A DNA stretch of 64,000 nt from Gnetum montanum (taxonomy: Eukaryota > Streptophyta > Gnetopsida > Gnetales > Gnetaceae), in the NCBI GenBank assembly GCA_015680685.1, contig MNCI01007958.1, positions 187,903 to 251,902 on the forward strand. The letters are read 5' to 3'. Position numbers and translations under genes: made by a program. The notes under the pieces were generated by a model, which saw only the letters and a program-made list of their open reading frames with translations, was not told the origin of the DNA and ran no database searches. Of this stretch, positions 43,590-54,569 are shown piece by piece (within the stretch, counting starts at the first letter, position 1; each line of letters starts with the position of its first letter).

Positions 43590-44330
43590 AGATAGGACAA
43601 GGTCCTATTCCCATATCTTTACATAGAGAAGTTAAGCATTGCTTATTAGGGGATTTCATGAAAGCATCAGCTAGTTGATTTTTGGTCCAATAAACTCTAG
43701 TTCTATGTGCCCCCATTAAGTATGTTCGTGTATAAAGCAATGAAGAATTTCAATGTGTTTGATGTGGGAATGCTGAACCAGATTTTTGGTCATATTTATA
43801 ATGTTGTTGTTGTCATAAAAGATAGGTGTAGATTATGATTGGATGTCTAGGTCTTTACGTGTTTCTCTCATCCATAGAAGCTAAGCACAACAACTTCCAG
43901 CTAAGATATATTCAACTTTTATTGCAGAAGTTGTGGTAGAGGTTTGCTTTTTGGTAGTTTAGGAGACAAGGATTTGTCTTAGAAAAATGAAATTTCCACT
44001 TGTATTGTGATGATCATCCAAATAACCTACCCAATATGCATCACAATATCCAATAATATTAAGAGGAGAATCCTTTAGATACCAAAGGCCCTAGTTAGTA
44101 GTACCTTTTAAATAATGAAATATTCGTTTAACTGCGTTAAAATGAGATTCTTTTGGGATGGCCTAATATCTAGCACACATTCCAACACTTAAAGCAATGC
44201 CTTGTCTATTAGTAGTTAAATAAAGCACACTACCTATCATCCCTTTATAAAACTTGTGATCAATAGGCTTATCTTGATCATCCTTGGTAAGTTTAAAATT
44301 TGCAGCCATATGAGTATTCTTTATCTTAAC
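43590..44330 (-). pseudogene. pol: RNase H of Cop-1
   Basis: Last pol domain. Near 43620-43720 the minus strand reads Y-W-T-K-N-Q-L-A-D-A-F-M-K-S, the copia C-terminal L-A-D-x-F-T-K type motif, followed by C-L-T-S-L-C-K-D-M-G-I and stops. Farther in (43740-44100) decayed pieces of I-E-I-R-H-H-type and G-Y-W-V-G-Y-L-D-D-type sequence occur. Several stops interrupt. It would have degraded the RNA template during cDNA synthesis. Confidence 0.78.
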
Positions 44331-45330
44331 ATAAGCTAAATTAAATTTGAGAAGAAGATATTTGATGTATTTGGTTTGACAAATGAAGTGCCCTCTTCAG
44401 ATTGATTGATTTGAAATCTGAGAAAGCTTTTGAGTCCTTCCATCATGCTCATTTCGAACTTAGATTGCATAAGATCTGAAAATTTCTTACAAAGAGTTTC
44501 ATTAGTAGCACCAAAAATAATATTATCAACATACATTTGAACAATAAGAAGACCACTAGCTTCTCTTTTGAGAAACAAAGTGACATCAACCTTACCTCTT
44601 TCAAAATCATTTGATATGAGATTCTGAGAGAGTCTTTAATACCATGCTCTAGGGGCTTGTTTAAGACCATAGAGACCCTTCTTGAGCTTGTAAACATGAT
44701 TAGGTTTGATGGGATCCATAAAATATTTAGGTTGATCAATGTAAACTTCTTCTTGTATGGTTCCATTTAGAAAAGCACTTTTCACATTTGTTTGATATAG
44801 CTTGATATTTCTACTACTAGCCTAATCCAAAAGGACTCTAATAGACTCTAGTCTAGTAATAAGATAAAAATTTTCATGAAATTCAATTCCTTCCTATTGA
44901 TTATATCCTTTGGTAACTAATCTAGCTTTATTTTTGATAATAGCTCCATTCTCATTAGTTTTGTTTCTAAAGATCCATTTTGTTCCAATAATGGGTTTAT
45001 GATCTAGTCTAGGTGTCAATTACCATACGTCGTTCATAGCAAATTGATTTAACTCATCTTGCATAGTAGAGATCCAACCTTCTTCACCCTTAGCTTCTTT
45101 ATAATTTTTGGCGTCAAGTTGTGAGAGATAAGCTGAATAAGCACAAAATTCTTTAGTTTGACTTCTAGTGAAAATACCATCTTGAGCTTCCCTAATAACA
45201 TCATTGAGGAAGTGAATTTTACTAATTCTAGGCACCCTGGATTGAATAGGAAAAATTTCATCAAATTCATCTTCTTTCTCTTCTTCATGCTCATTTTCTA
45301 TTTCAGAGTTCTTATCAACTTGAAGTTGAG
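44331..45330 (-). pseudogene. pol: Reverse transcriptase of Cop-1
   Basis: 45235-45020 covers the integrase-RT linker and the start of RT (A-K-N-Y-K-E-A, W-I-S-T-M-Q-D-E-L-N-Q-F, V-W). The palm is in 44578-44336 (G-L-L-I-V-Q-M-Y-V-D-N-I-I-F-G-A-T-N-E, then F-E-M-S-M-M-E-G-L-K-S-F-L). The catalytic Y-V-D-D reads Y-V-D-N, which alone should abolish activity. Overlapping frames at 44449-44766 and 45049-45294 show frameshifts between the pieces. Confidence 0.9.
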
Positions 45331-46377
45331 TGACACTAAATAGTTTTTGAATAATAATAACTTCACCATTAGGTTAAGGAGATGTAATGTCATGATCATC
45401 AACTTTAACATTTATGGTTTCCTCAATAGTATTCATTCTCTTGTTAAAAATTCTATAGGCCCTATTAACTAGTGAATACCCCAAGAAAATACCTTCGTTG
45501 ATTTTTGAATCAAATTTCCTTAAATTATCTTTATCATTTAGAATATAACATTTTAAACCAAAAACATGAAAATAACTTACTAAAGGTTTTTTACTAGTCC
45601 ACAATTCATAAGGATTTTTTGAGGTAAATGTTCTTACCAATATTTTGTTGGAGACATAGGAAGTCGGGTTGATAGCTTCAACCTAGAAGTGATAAGGAAG
45701 ATTTTGGTCATTCATATAGTCCTTTCCATATTGTTCAAGATCCTATTCTTCCATTTAGCTACACCATTTTGTTGAGGAGTTCTTGTAGTAGAGAATTAAT
45801 GGAGCATCCTGTTCATTTGATAGAATTGCTCAAATTTTGCATTCCTGAATTCACCTCCATTGTCACTTTTGATAATTTTAATGCCATATCCTTTTTCTTT
45901 CTAAATCTAGTTACAAATTCTGAAGAAATGATCAAATACCTCATCCTTGTGATATAAAAATGCAACCCAATTAAAACAACAGTAATCATCAATAATAGTT
46001 AAAAAATATCTTTTTGATTCTAAGTTGAGAGTTTGAATAGGATCAACTAGATCCATATGAAGTAGATTTAAGGGACAAGAGGTAGAAATACAATTTTTCT
46101 TACCAAATATTACCCTTGGTTGCCTTCCTTTCTAGCATGTTTCACAAGTGTTCAGATTCAAGCCTTTGAGTTTGGACAGTCCACAAACCATTTGTTTAGA
46201 TATAAGAGTCTAACAGATTTCTTTGTTTATGTGGCCTAGCTTCCTATGCCATAAATGAATATCATTTGTACAACTAACTAAGCACTTGTAGGTAAGGTTA
46301 GGATTATTTCCAAAAATAGTTGTATAAACATTTCCTTTTCTAGTTCCTTCTATCACAACATTTCTAGTGGCTAAATA
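45331..46377 (-). pseudogene. pol: Integrase of Cop-1
   Basis: The C-terminal part is open at 45640-45374: N-P-Y-E-L-W, F-H-V-F-G-L-K-C-Y-I-L-N, F-D-S-K-I-N-E-G-I-F-L-G-Y-S, A-Y-R-I-F-N-K-R, then E-E-T-I-N-V-K. The core and zinc-binding region lie between 45700 and 46370 in broken frames, with pieces such as L-D-L-V-D-P-I-Q near 46040 and G-H-I-N-K-E-I near 46220. No uninterrupted core remains. The plus-strand ORF at 45769 is a shadow. Confidence 0.85.
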
Positions 46378-46700
46378 TTATATTCTATAAGTTTCTTTAG
46401 AAAAAGTAACATTGAAATTTAAATCACAAAGTTGACTAACACTAAGAAGATTATGTTTTGATCTATTAATAAAGAAAACTTTATTTACAGTTGGAAGACC
46501 TTTACCTTTTCCCCCTATGGTATTGATACCTATTATAGGAGTCTCCATCTCATCTCCAAATAGGATTGTTCCACAACTTTGTAATGTGAAGTGGATGAAG
46601 TAGGATTTGTTACTTGTCATGTGTCTTGAGTATCCACTATTAATATATCACATACTTGTTTTGTCATTAGAGAGAGCTATCTAAGCCATCAAGTTCATTT
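46378..46700 (-). pseudogene. pol: Protease of Cop-1
   Basis: Near 46660-46610 the minus strand reads Y-I-N-S-G-Y-S-R-H-M-T-S-N-K-S, where copia proteases have Y-x-D-S-G-C-S-x-H-M-T. The catalytic Asp is replaced by Asn. 46620-46378 continues with G-D-E-M, I-I-G-I-N-T-I-G, then K-H-N-L-L-S-V-S-Q-L-C-D, which marks the start of the integrase module. Confidence 0.87.
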
Positions 46701-47366
46701 CAAGCTTCCTTTCTTTTTGTTTTAAGACTTGCAAAGTTCCTATTGTAGGTTGTTTTTGCAAAGAGAAAGTGTACCATTTCATCCTAATGAAGTAATATGC
46801 TTGAACATGATGAACTTTTTCAAAAAAGAAAAAATTTAAAATGCTTGGCTTTTTACCAAACTTGGTTTGATTTTCTTTTGTAGAATCTCTCAGACATCCA
46901 TCCTAAGGATTTTGTTCTTTGGGCTTTTCCAAAAGATTCTTACTCATTTGCTTAATTACATTGGTTATTTTTTAAATCTCAGCCTTAAGGTCTAAGTTTT
47001 CTTTCTTGAGATAAAAGAATTAATCATTAAGAACTTTAATTTTCATATCCTTGACATGTAAAGAATCTTTTTTTATGAATCCGTAAGTTTTAAAAAGGAA
47101 GAAATTCATGGCAAAACATCCCATACTTTTGTTCAAGGGAAATATCATTCATATTGTCATGAGTTTTATCAATCTTACAAGTATAGTCTCCTTTATTTCA
47201 GAATGTAAAGAAGGGAATGAGAGATTTACCTTTGGAACAAATGTGATATAGGAATTGAGCATAGCAATTGATGAAGCATATTAGTCTATTTGTTTAGATG
47301 TTTTTGATGTTAATAGCCCCTTCCATGTTCACTCTTGGAGATTAATGTTAATAGCCAAGAGTACTA
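46701..47366 (-). other. Shortened gag/leader region of Cop-1
   Basis: Too short for a full copia gag. Lys/Glu-rich pieces occur in broken frames, but no zinc knuckle could be read. An internal deletion is likely. Confidence 0.55.
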
Positions 47367-47379
47367 GGCTTCGATACCA
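47367..47379 (-). promoter_or_regulatory. Primer binding site of Cop-1
   Basis: The minus strand reads TGGTATCGAAGCC, close to the TGGTATCAGAGCC type that pairs with initiator tRNA-Met in copia elements. It lies 12 bases inside the LTR boundary chosen at 47392; an alternative LTR start TGAGGATTTT at 47382 would put it 2 bases away. Confidence 0.82.
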
Positions 47380-47391
47380 CTTGAGGATTTT

Positions 47392-48262
47392 TGAACTAAG
47401 AAGGGGGGGATAAATAAGTTCCCCAAATCAAAATCAATTGTCACAAACACCACAACTAGATTTAATGTTATTCTACAAGTTGGGCAGTCCACACTCAGAG
47501 GGTAGTTCACTCTCACACCTCCAGACTTTATTTTTCTAAAAATGTGGTTTGAAGGATATCACACCTTATATAAGCTCTAAGCTTTGCTTTGGAGTGATTC
47601 ATTGTTGTGAATCCACTCAACTTGGCTAAGTTGCAACAAGCTTAGAATGTGGTTTTAAGGATTGCACAACCTGTACAAATTGAGCTATGCTCTAGAGTGT
47701 TGTGACATTACACTAACCACTCAACCTAGCTAGGTCTTGACAAGCTCAATGACGATGGCTTCTCATAAAAAGTGCATCATCCCTAGTAGGGCAATAAGAA
47801 AGAGAAACAAACATTACATGGAAAGGATGCAATTGATTTTTGGTCCTTGTACTTTGAGGCACAAGACAATAAGATCACTACAATAGTATAAATGATGGTA
47901 CAATGAGGTACACAAACACAAAATAATAAAGTACATAATGATTTCTTGATGTTGAGACTTGCTTGCTCCAAAATTTGCACATTGCCCAAGAGAATGAAGT
48001 TTTCTTATAGCCTTGAAGTTTCCAAAAACACCTTGGAATTCATGCAATGGTTATCTAACAGCTAGTGGAAACATCTTCTTCAATATTGAGACATCTCTCT
48101 GCAACAAACTTTAATTCTAGGGAGATGTCTCCTCTTTAATGGAGACGTATTTGAGGAGACGCCTATAGAGAGACATCTTCTCCTGAAAGGAGATGTCTCT
48201 TATTTTTAGGAGACATATTCTTTGGTTCTTCTTCACTTTGGCCAAGAGATCTGCTTCTGGGA
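47392..48262 (-). repeat. 5' LTR of Cop-1, cut by Ath-4
   Basis: Begins TGAACTAAGAAGGGGGGG and aligns with 42378 to about 43240. It stops at TCTGGGA|TGATGAATC, where the Ath-4 LTR begins. The ORFs at 47783 and 47814 overlap in two frames and are not genes. Confidence 0.83.
48085..48215. promoter_or_regulatory. TGTCTC/GAGACA cluster in the Cop-1 5' LTR
   Basis: GAGACA at 48088, 48170 and 48210, and TGTCTC at 48126 and 48194, all within 130 bases, plus two GAGACG variants near 48142 and 48155. It corresponds to the cluster at 43090-43165 and is better preserved here. Confidence 0.45.
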
Positions 48263-49218
48263 TGATGAATCATGGTTTGTTAGGTGCTGATATTGGACCC
48301 TTGATATTGAACCCTTGTTAACCAGGTGCTGATATTGGACCCCTATTATTGGACCTCTGTTATTGAACCCCTAATATTTGATGAGTCCTGATATTGGACC
48401 CCTTTTATCAGATCCCCGATATTGCACCCACGATATCATGTACGCGATATCACGACCTGACAAGCGATATCACATATGCAATATTGCGGTTCCCGTGTGA
48501 GCATATAAATACATAATGGGCCACATGGGAAAGTAATAGTTAGTTTAGTATTAAAGTAGGATCTTTTTGTCAGTTTTTCCTCTCAACCCTTTCTCCTAGT
48601 TCATGCTCGCAGTGTGATGATTGTAATTGTATGACACCTTTATTCGAGTGTGACGTACTTGGACACGCACATGACTGGAAATAAAGATTGAGATTAGTTC
48701 ATCATTGTAGCATTCACTTAGTTTAATTATTTAATTGTTATTTTTATTTATTGCTTTCGTAGTTAATATCTCTTTACCCTAAACTCCTTAAACCAGGAAT
48801 GAGTAACTTAATCACAAGCATTCAAGTGTGACTACTTGGTAACCCAGTAACGATTAGCATGTAATCCCAGTGGTAGTCATGCATGAGGTCCAAGATGTGT
48901 ATGGATGATTAAGGAATGGATGCTCATCGCACTTAGGCTAGCTTAGATTCTCTCTCCCTATTCCCTCTTAGTTAAATTAAAGATTACTTTCCATTGCCTC
49001 TAGGAGTAGCACGAGGATAGAAATCATATCATGCACCTCACTCTGGACTAAACCATACATAACAAAGAAAATACTAGTCTAGGTGGGAAGACAACGAATT
49101 GTGATCAATGAGTAACTATCTAGATACCACAACTAGCCTGTCTACGAAGTTCGACCAGATCGTGCGTGAAATGCTCATATTTGTATGGTTGAGTGTAGGG
49201 GTTCCTTGCCACTCATCA
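48263..49218 (+). repeat. 5' LTR of Ath-4
   Basis: 956 bp, TGATGAATCATGG to CCACTCATCA, with a GATATC module (48425-48490), TATAAATA at 48504-48511 and AATAAA at 48680-48685. The R/U5 part follows Ath-2 closely; the U3 start does not, because a minisatellite has grown there. Confidence 0.88.
48290..48440 (+). repeat. GATATTGGACCCCT minisatellite in the U3 of Ath-4
   Basis: About nine imperfect copies of a unit near 15 bases (GATATTGGACCCTT, GATATTGAACCCTT, GATATTGGACCCCT and variants), with a partial gap near 48380. It is absent from the Ath-2 and Ath-3 LTRs. Confidence 0.8.
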
Positions 49219-49219
49219 T

Positions 49220-49237
49220 TGACGCCATTGTCGGGGA
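49220..49237 (+). promoter_or_regulatory. Primer binding site of Ath-4
   Basis: TGACGCCATTGTCGGGGA, one base after the LTR. It is an Athila-type site (tRNA-Asp) with a few substitutions. Confidence 0.82.
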
Positions 49238-49350
49238 CAGTGCTAGTTATTTAGGTTAGTTACGTCATATAAGATCGCTGTAAAAAAGTATTAATGGTAC
49301 ATATTTTAGGAAGAAGTAATTGTAAACAAGTCATGGATAAATTCACAACA

Positions 49351-50930
49351 ATGTCTCTCTCACATGACTCTGACAATGGAACAATGAGTAAGGCAATTCA
49401 TTGGAGAACCAACAAATTATATGATGATGAAGATAAAGTTTGGAGCACTCAACCTTATGCAAGAATCTCCTGCGTTCATGAACACCCCAATGATACTCAA
49501 AGACTTTCGTCATCCAACTCTAACACCTCTAGTAAGGATGAGGCATCCCATATAACGAGGAGGCCTGAAAGGCCTAGGACCTTCTCAATAACTAACAAGA
49601 ACTTATTCAGGGATGATTGGAAGACTTACAAAAGTCATAACAATTTTTACAATTTGTAAGTCATAACAAATCCAAGAGTGGAAACAAGAGCAACATAATC
49701 CCTTGGGCATGGCCGTAGAAAGATATTATGCATTGTTAAACAACTACCTAGGCCATGGGTTCTCTGAGGAGAGGCTAATGTACCATATCATAGATGGGCT
49801 CTGTAATGAAACAAGGGAAACCCTAGGGATGTATGCCCAAGGTCAAATATACGAGCTACAAACCCATCAACTCCAAGAGCTTATTAAGCGGGTAGCAAAA
49901 GAAGAAGGAGAAATGGCTAAATGAGAGAATGTTGAAAGCTCTCAATGGGATCAAAATCTTAAATTAGCAAAGGTTCATAGCCATAAAGAGGATAAATCAA
50001 CTCATCTTAAGCAAGTGCAACCATTTCTACCTTTGCCAATACTATAATCACTAGATGAAATTGAGGCAAAGATCAATAAGATGACGGAATGGGTGCATGG
50101 AAAATATGAAGAATATGCTAACAATAGTAGAGGTACAACTATGCCAAATCAAAAAATAGGACAGGACACCACGCAACAATCAAAACAAACAATAGAAGAT
50201 AAGAAGAATAAGAACTCAACTACCAACTTCACATATCAATGTAACATTTGTCTGTACGATTACCCCAAAGGCTAATGCCCAATTTTGTCACATTTACATG
50301 AGCATTGGGGAGGAATGTTACATCTAGATTTCATATAGAAATATCGAGTTCAACCACAATGGCAAAAGCCCCAGTTGTGGGGGAAGCCATCGCCAACCTG
50401 ACTGTATCCTTTGTATGTCCCAACGCCAAATGCTTACTATGTTCAACACCCTGTTTCTCCAATTGGATCATCATCCTCTACTTCACCTCATCGTTATCAT
50501 ACTCTAGAATACTATCCACTCATACCCTCTCCGCCAAGGTCACCACCTCATGTACCTTACACTTTTACTCAACAACAATATTCTCATCCTTCACCTCCTT
50601 CTACATTGCCACCAGTTGTTCTAGAAGGTTTTTCACCACAGCATCAACCCACAAATGTTACTTGTGCTTCTACTATCAATAGCAATGGAAATCCTCCGCA
50701 ACATCATAGGCATCCCTTCTTTAGACGTGACCGTAGAAAAGGACATCACAGTTTAGAAACCACTACATCCGCCAACCTAGCATAAGTCCAACACTGTGGT
50801 GCATCTTCCTCTTTGAACCCAATGTCTCGTGTTACCTTATCAGGGCTACCAATCAATACTCCAACAACCATGTAGCCCAGTGAATCTAGCCACAAAGGGA
50901 GACATATCAATCCTTGCATACCATCTTAAA
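49351..50930 (+). pseudogene. gag: gag remnant of Ath-4
   Basis: I prefer ATG 49351 (M-S-L-S-H-D-S-D-N-G) to the upstream ATG at 49294, because the Ath-2 gag starts at the matching place. 49351-49659 is the N-terminal region (A-I-H-W-R-T-N-K-L). 49703-49924 is the capsid core (Y-Y-A-L-L-N-N-Y-L-G-H-G-F, L-C-N-E-T-R-E-T-L-G-M). The knuckle at about 50240-50280 reads C-N-I-C-x3-Y, then TAA-C-P, so the His is Tyr and a Gln codon is a stop. 50411-50785 is Pro/Ser/Gln-rich. About 200 bases of the capsid start present in Ath-2 (18500-18790) are missing near 49660. Confidence 0.85.
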
Positions 50931-50960
50931 ATATTGATCAAAATCCTAAAAGTGGATCAA

Positions 50961-52884
50961 AATAATATTACAACTACTCATTAATCCTAAAATATCCTAT
51001 ATTTGATTAAAATGAACTCCTATTATAATAAAAAAATTTATTGTCTTCTACTCTAAAAAACCAACATTCATAAGTCTTTCAATTCTACTTGACAAGTCTT
51101 TACTTATTCTTCTTTGGAGATGAGTTGTTGTTTCTATGCCTTTGTTGTTGAATTTGTAGCATACATCCTCTCCTTGGCTTTTTGGATATTGACCTAGAGT
51201 ATTTGATGCACTATCACTAATTCTTGATTGATCACACGAAGATCATTAACTTCTTGTTTTAGCTTACAAGCTTTATTCTTTAATTCTTCTTTCTCTTGTA
51301 AGCATTGTTCCTCAATCTTCATAGTTTTTACTTCTTTTTTTCTTATAGATAGAGCCATGTGATTGGGTCCCTGATCCAGTAACTGTAACTTAGGCTTGAT
51401 AGATGCTTTGTACTACTTCATTGTCTAACTAAACTTTTAAAAATCCAATTTCATTTTATTATATTTACTAACTTATGTTTGCAGAGTGGTTTTTCAATAT
51501 TCTTTCTTCTTATCTATGAGGGATAAGTTCTTAACAACCACTAAAATTTCATCATCTTTTATGTTTGCTACCTTCCTGAAAATGGCATAATGAAACATGG
51601 ATTCAACATGAAGATATATTGCAACTCTTACAAGCTCACGATCATTCAGTGTGTTTTGCTGCCTAGTGTCCAACCAATACTGAATTCCTCTTTTGATTGC
51701 TACATCTGCATCCTTAATTTTGTCTTGATGATTACTAGAGCAAGTATCCATGAATTACTAGAGCAAGTATCCATGAATTACAAATAAACATGCTTATCGT
51801 CAATAACAAAATGAATGATTTCTTTAAAGATTGGCATATGAAAAAACTTATTTTAATAGAAAACTTCCATTACTTTGTCAAAATACATCTATAACAACTG
51901 GTTCATTTCATAATCAGTCATCAATTCTACCACAAAGAGCTAAAATTGTGCATATTTAACCTTGTCGACTATCTTCAATTTGTTGAATATACTTGATTCT
52001 AGTCTCTATTGTAGGAAATTTAAATTGTAAATGATTACACACTTTAGCTCAAGATTTCCTTGAGCAAGACTTATACACAATGTGAAGAAGACTTTTTTTT
52101 AGAAGAATTGCATCATAGTTAATCCTCTTCTCTATATTAATTTTTTTCTCACTATTGACACTCAAAAAAATAGTACGAATTGATTTCATAGAACTCATGA
52201 ATAAAATTTGTCAATTGAATGCATAAAAAATCCTTACTCTAAGTATGCTCAAACCCTTGTTGTCAAATTATGCTTAACTCTCTCTTCTTAATTATGAATT
52301 TCAAGAATTTTTTATTTTCATGTTGATCATTTATGATAGCTCATGTTATTAGTAGTGCATTTAATGTTTATGATGATGATCATTCATAGGATAGAGAAGC
52401 TATTATGAAAATATCCCTTTTTTATTTCTTTCTTTTGCATTACAAGGTCTTACAAAGTTGAAGTTAAGTCTTATAATGACTTAATCTATTTCTCTTATAC
52501 ATTACAAAGAATGGACTTGGCATCATACAATCTTAAATAATAGGGTTTAAAGTAATTCGTTATTTGAGGATTAGAATATTGGGGCCTATTTCTAGATTTA
52601 TGGTTTTAATCATAAGGTCTTTTTACTTTTCGTCTATTGTCCTTGCCTTATCTTTGTTTGTCCATGCATCCTCTTCTAGGATCTTCTGTTATCTTTATAT
52701 ATTATAGCAACTCATCTAACTTGTCTTTCATTCATAGGAGTATGTATATAATATACTCTATATGATGTTCAAGGAGTGGATGATATTAAGTGCTACCTAT
52801 CTAGTTTGTTGATATCATAGGATATTCCAGCATTCTTTCTAAGGCTATCTTCAAGAGATTCATTTATTCAAGAACTTTCTCCAT
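50961..52884. other. Unclassified AT-rich region
   Basis: No LTR-element domain recognised. It holds the coiled-coil-like minus-strand stretch described separately and AT-rich sequence with no repeats shared with the rest of the window. A short duplicated phrase (ATTACTAGAGCAAGTATCCATGA-type) occurs at about 51731 and 51755. Confidence 0.5.
51050..51760 (-). pseudogene. Unidentified coiled-coil-like coding remnant
   Basis: 51751-51494 is an open frame of 85 codons starting M-D-T-C-S-S-N-H-Q and including G-I-Q-Y-W-L-D-T-R, then E-L-V-R-V-A-I-Y-L. Downstream, in another frame (about 51330-51110), the minus strand reads a Lys/Glu/Leu-rich segment (E-E-Q-C-L-Q-E-K-E-E-L-K-N-K, then K-L-K-Q-E-V-N-D-L-R) with heptad-like Leu/Ile spacing, as in a coiled coil. 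I do not recognise the family. It could be gag-related sequence of another element or a captured host fragment. Confidence 0.35.
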
Positions 52885-53404
52885 GAATTTATTTTGCACC
52901 CTATTCAAACCTTTGAATCCCCCAAATTTTAGAATCTACCAAGGTCACAAATTTATTAAAATTTTATTTAATGACAGGATCCTCACACTTCCAAAATAAG
53001 CATAACCATAGAGTTTGTGAAGCGGTGGATGTCGTGGACTCATTGCCTGTTCCATGAAAAAGAAACAATGACTGAGTCATTGGTACAAAAATTCAAAAAT
53101 AGAAACCAGACATTAACAAACCAAATAGAAAGCACAAACCACCATTTGTAGCAACACAACATCATCATGTCCTGTTGGCACAAAGCATGTTTATTAGCTA
53201 AAATTTGAAAATCACACTCAAACAAAACAAAATATATAAGAAAGTGTAAAATATCCAATGAAGATTTAAACATACTAACGATGGTGTAAAATCAAAAGGT
53301 GTAAAATAAATAAATTGCAAAATCAAAAGGTGTAAAATAAATAAATTGTAAAATCAAAAACATGGAAAACAAAAAATAGAAAAATTGAGGGGCCATATGG
53401 ATGA
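52885..53404 (-). other. 3' UTR piece of Ath-5
   Basis: Non-coding. It shares the CATCCACC / GGACTCATTGCCTGTTCCATG block (52995-53060) and TTTTGTTTTACA-type runs with Ath-1 and Ath-3. A short direct repeat (ATCAAAAGGTGTAAAATAAATAAATTG type) occurs at 53291 and 53324. Confidence 0.72.
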
Positions 53405-54501
53405 TTAGCATGGATAACCATCTCCCCCACAACTAAGTTGGAAGGAGGAGATTTAAGGTATTTGTTGTATTGGCTTGCTTAGGTTCATGGAAAAGTTTTA
53501 CTTGTTGGATGTTGACCAACTACCTTTTATTTGGGCTCTTAGGTTTGTATATGGTCATGGCCCCAAAGGAAAAGGTTTCAACAATTATATAAGGTCCCTT
53601 CCACAATGTTTAAAACTTATTTTTCTATGGTACATGTGTGGGGTTCTAATAGAGAACCTTATCTCCTAGTTGAAATTTCACTTTCTGTATTCTAAGGTCA
53701 TGCTATTATTTGTTAAATGACTTATGCACTTCATTCAAAGATAGGGCCACTAATCAATTTTTTTCTAGCATGTTGAGGTTGACCAGTCCTTCTTGTTGGG
53801 CTAGACTTAGGTCAAGATTCAAGTCATAGGCTATTGAAAGCACATGGAGCTTGGATTGAATTGGGAGTGTTAGAAGTTTTCCATACACTAACTCATAGGG
53901 AGAGTAGCCAATAGGAAGTTTCCATGTTGAGTGGTAGGCCCAATAGAACATCATTGAGTTTTGTACTCCAATCTCTCCTATATTTGCTTATGGTCCTTAT
54001 TAAGATCTTGGTAATTTCCTTGTTAGTTACCTCTGCTTGACTGTTGGCTTGGGGGTGATAGGGTGTTGTTAATTTATGTTCAACCCCCAAGAATTGCATC
54101 AACTTTCTAAAAGTGCCACCTATAAAGTGAGTTCCATTGTCAAAAATTAGTGCATGTGGCATCCCAAACCTGTTGACAACATTTTGTTGTACAAATCTTG
54201 TAGCAGTGGATGATATACAATTGGTGACAACTATTGCTTCTACCCATTTGGTGTAGTAGTTGACTACTATGATGATATATGCCTTTCCATTGGACATGGG
54301 TGTAATGGGACCCATGAAGGCTATGCCCCATATGTCAAAGGGCTCTTGTGGTTGAATCCACTGTTGAGAACCCTCCATGCATGTGGTCATTCCACCATCT
54401 ATTTGACAAGGTTCACAAGATCAAACAAACTAGTGGGCATCCTTGAAGATTGTAGAAAAATATTATCCTATCATCAGTATTTTTATGATCATATGCCTAT
54501 C
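53405..54501 (-). pseudogene. pol: Integrase of Ath-5
   Basis: The best-preserved Athila integrase core in the window. The 54390-53893 frame of 165 codons holds D-I-W-G-I-A-F-M-G-P-I (with Ala in place of the first catalytic Asp), Y-T-K-W-V-E-A-I, R-F-G-M-P-H-A-L-I-F-D-N-G-T-H-F (second Asp kept) and H-P-Q-A-N-S-Q-A-E-V-T-N (catalytic Glu kept, unlike Ath-1 and Ath-3). A frameshift near 53950 moves the reading to 53954-53754 (L-P-I-G-Y-S-P-Y-E-L-V-Y-G-K). The zinc-binding end is decayed. The gene ends with P-C then TAA at 53407-53405. Confidence 0.92.
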
Positions 54502-54553
54502 GGAAGAACAAAAGAAGATCATAAGAGGTGTCCCTAAGCTAACTCTCCCATCC
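54501..54553 (-). repeat. 3' LTR remnant and polypurine tract of Chr-1
   Basis: 54501-54537 matches the last bases of the 5' LTR (AAGAGGTGTCCCTA, compare 60055-60069). On the minus strand the tract GGATGGGAGAGTTAGCT (54553-54537) directly precedes it. Confidence 0.65.
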
Positions 54554-54569
54554 TTCAAAAAAAGAATTC

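Larger units (their letters stand above)
42378..48262 (-). mobile_element. Cop-1: Ty1/copia element, probably Sirevirus-like
   Basis: Minus-strand order: 5' LTR (48262-47392, cut by Ath-4), primer binding site, shortened gag region, protease, integrase, RT, RNase H, 3' LTR (about 43240-42378). Integrase before RT defines copia. The RT and the K-A-Y-R-V-F-N-K-R-like segment resemble Sirevirus elements, but the Tork group is not excluded. Gag is largely missing, since only about 700 bases separate the primer site from protease. Confidence 0.87.
48263..50960 (+). mobile_element. Ath-4: 5' part of an Athila-like element
   Basis: 5' LTR, primer binding site and gag, closely related in layout to Ath-2. 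It is inserted in the Cop-1 LTR. Similarity to Ath-2 ends near 50960, in the gag C-terminal region, and no pol or 3' LTR follows in the window. Confidence 0.85.
52885..54501 (-). mobile_element. Ath-5: Athila-like integrase and 3' UTR fragment
   Basis: Contains only the integrase and the first part of the 3' UTR. It joins Chr-1 LTR sequence at about 54501 and unclassified DNA near 52885. Gene order and sequence match Ath-3 (34.2-35.9 kb). Confidence 0.85.

Noticed and set aside
49294-49350. Upstream ATG as the Ath-4 gag start
   Set aside because: The Ath-2 gag starts at the position matching 49351, and the upstream codons look like leader sequence.
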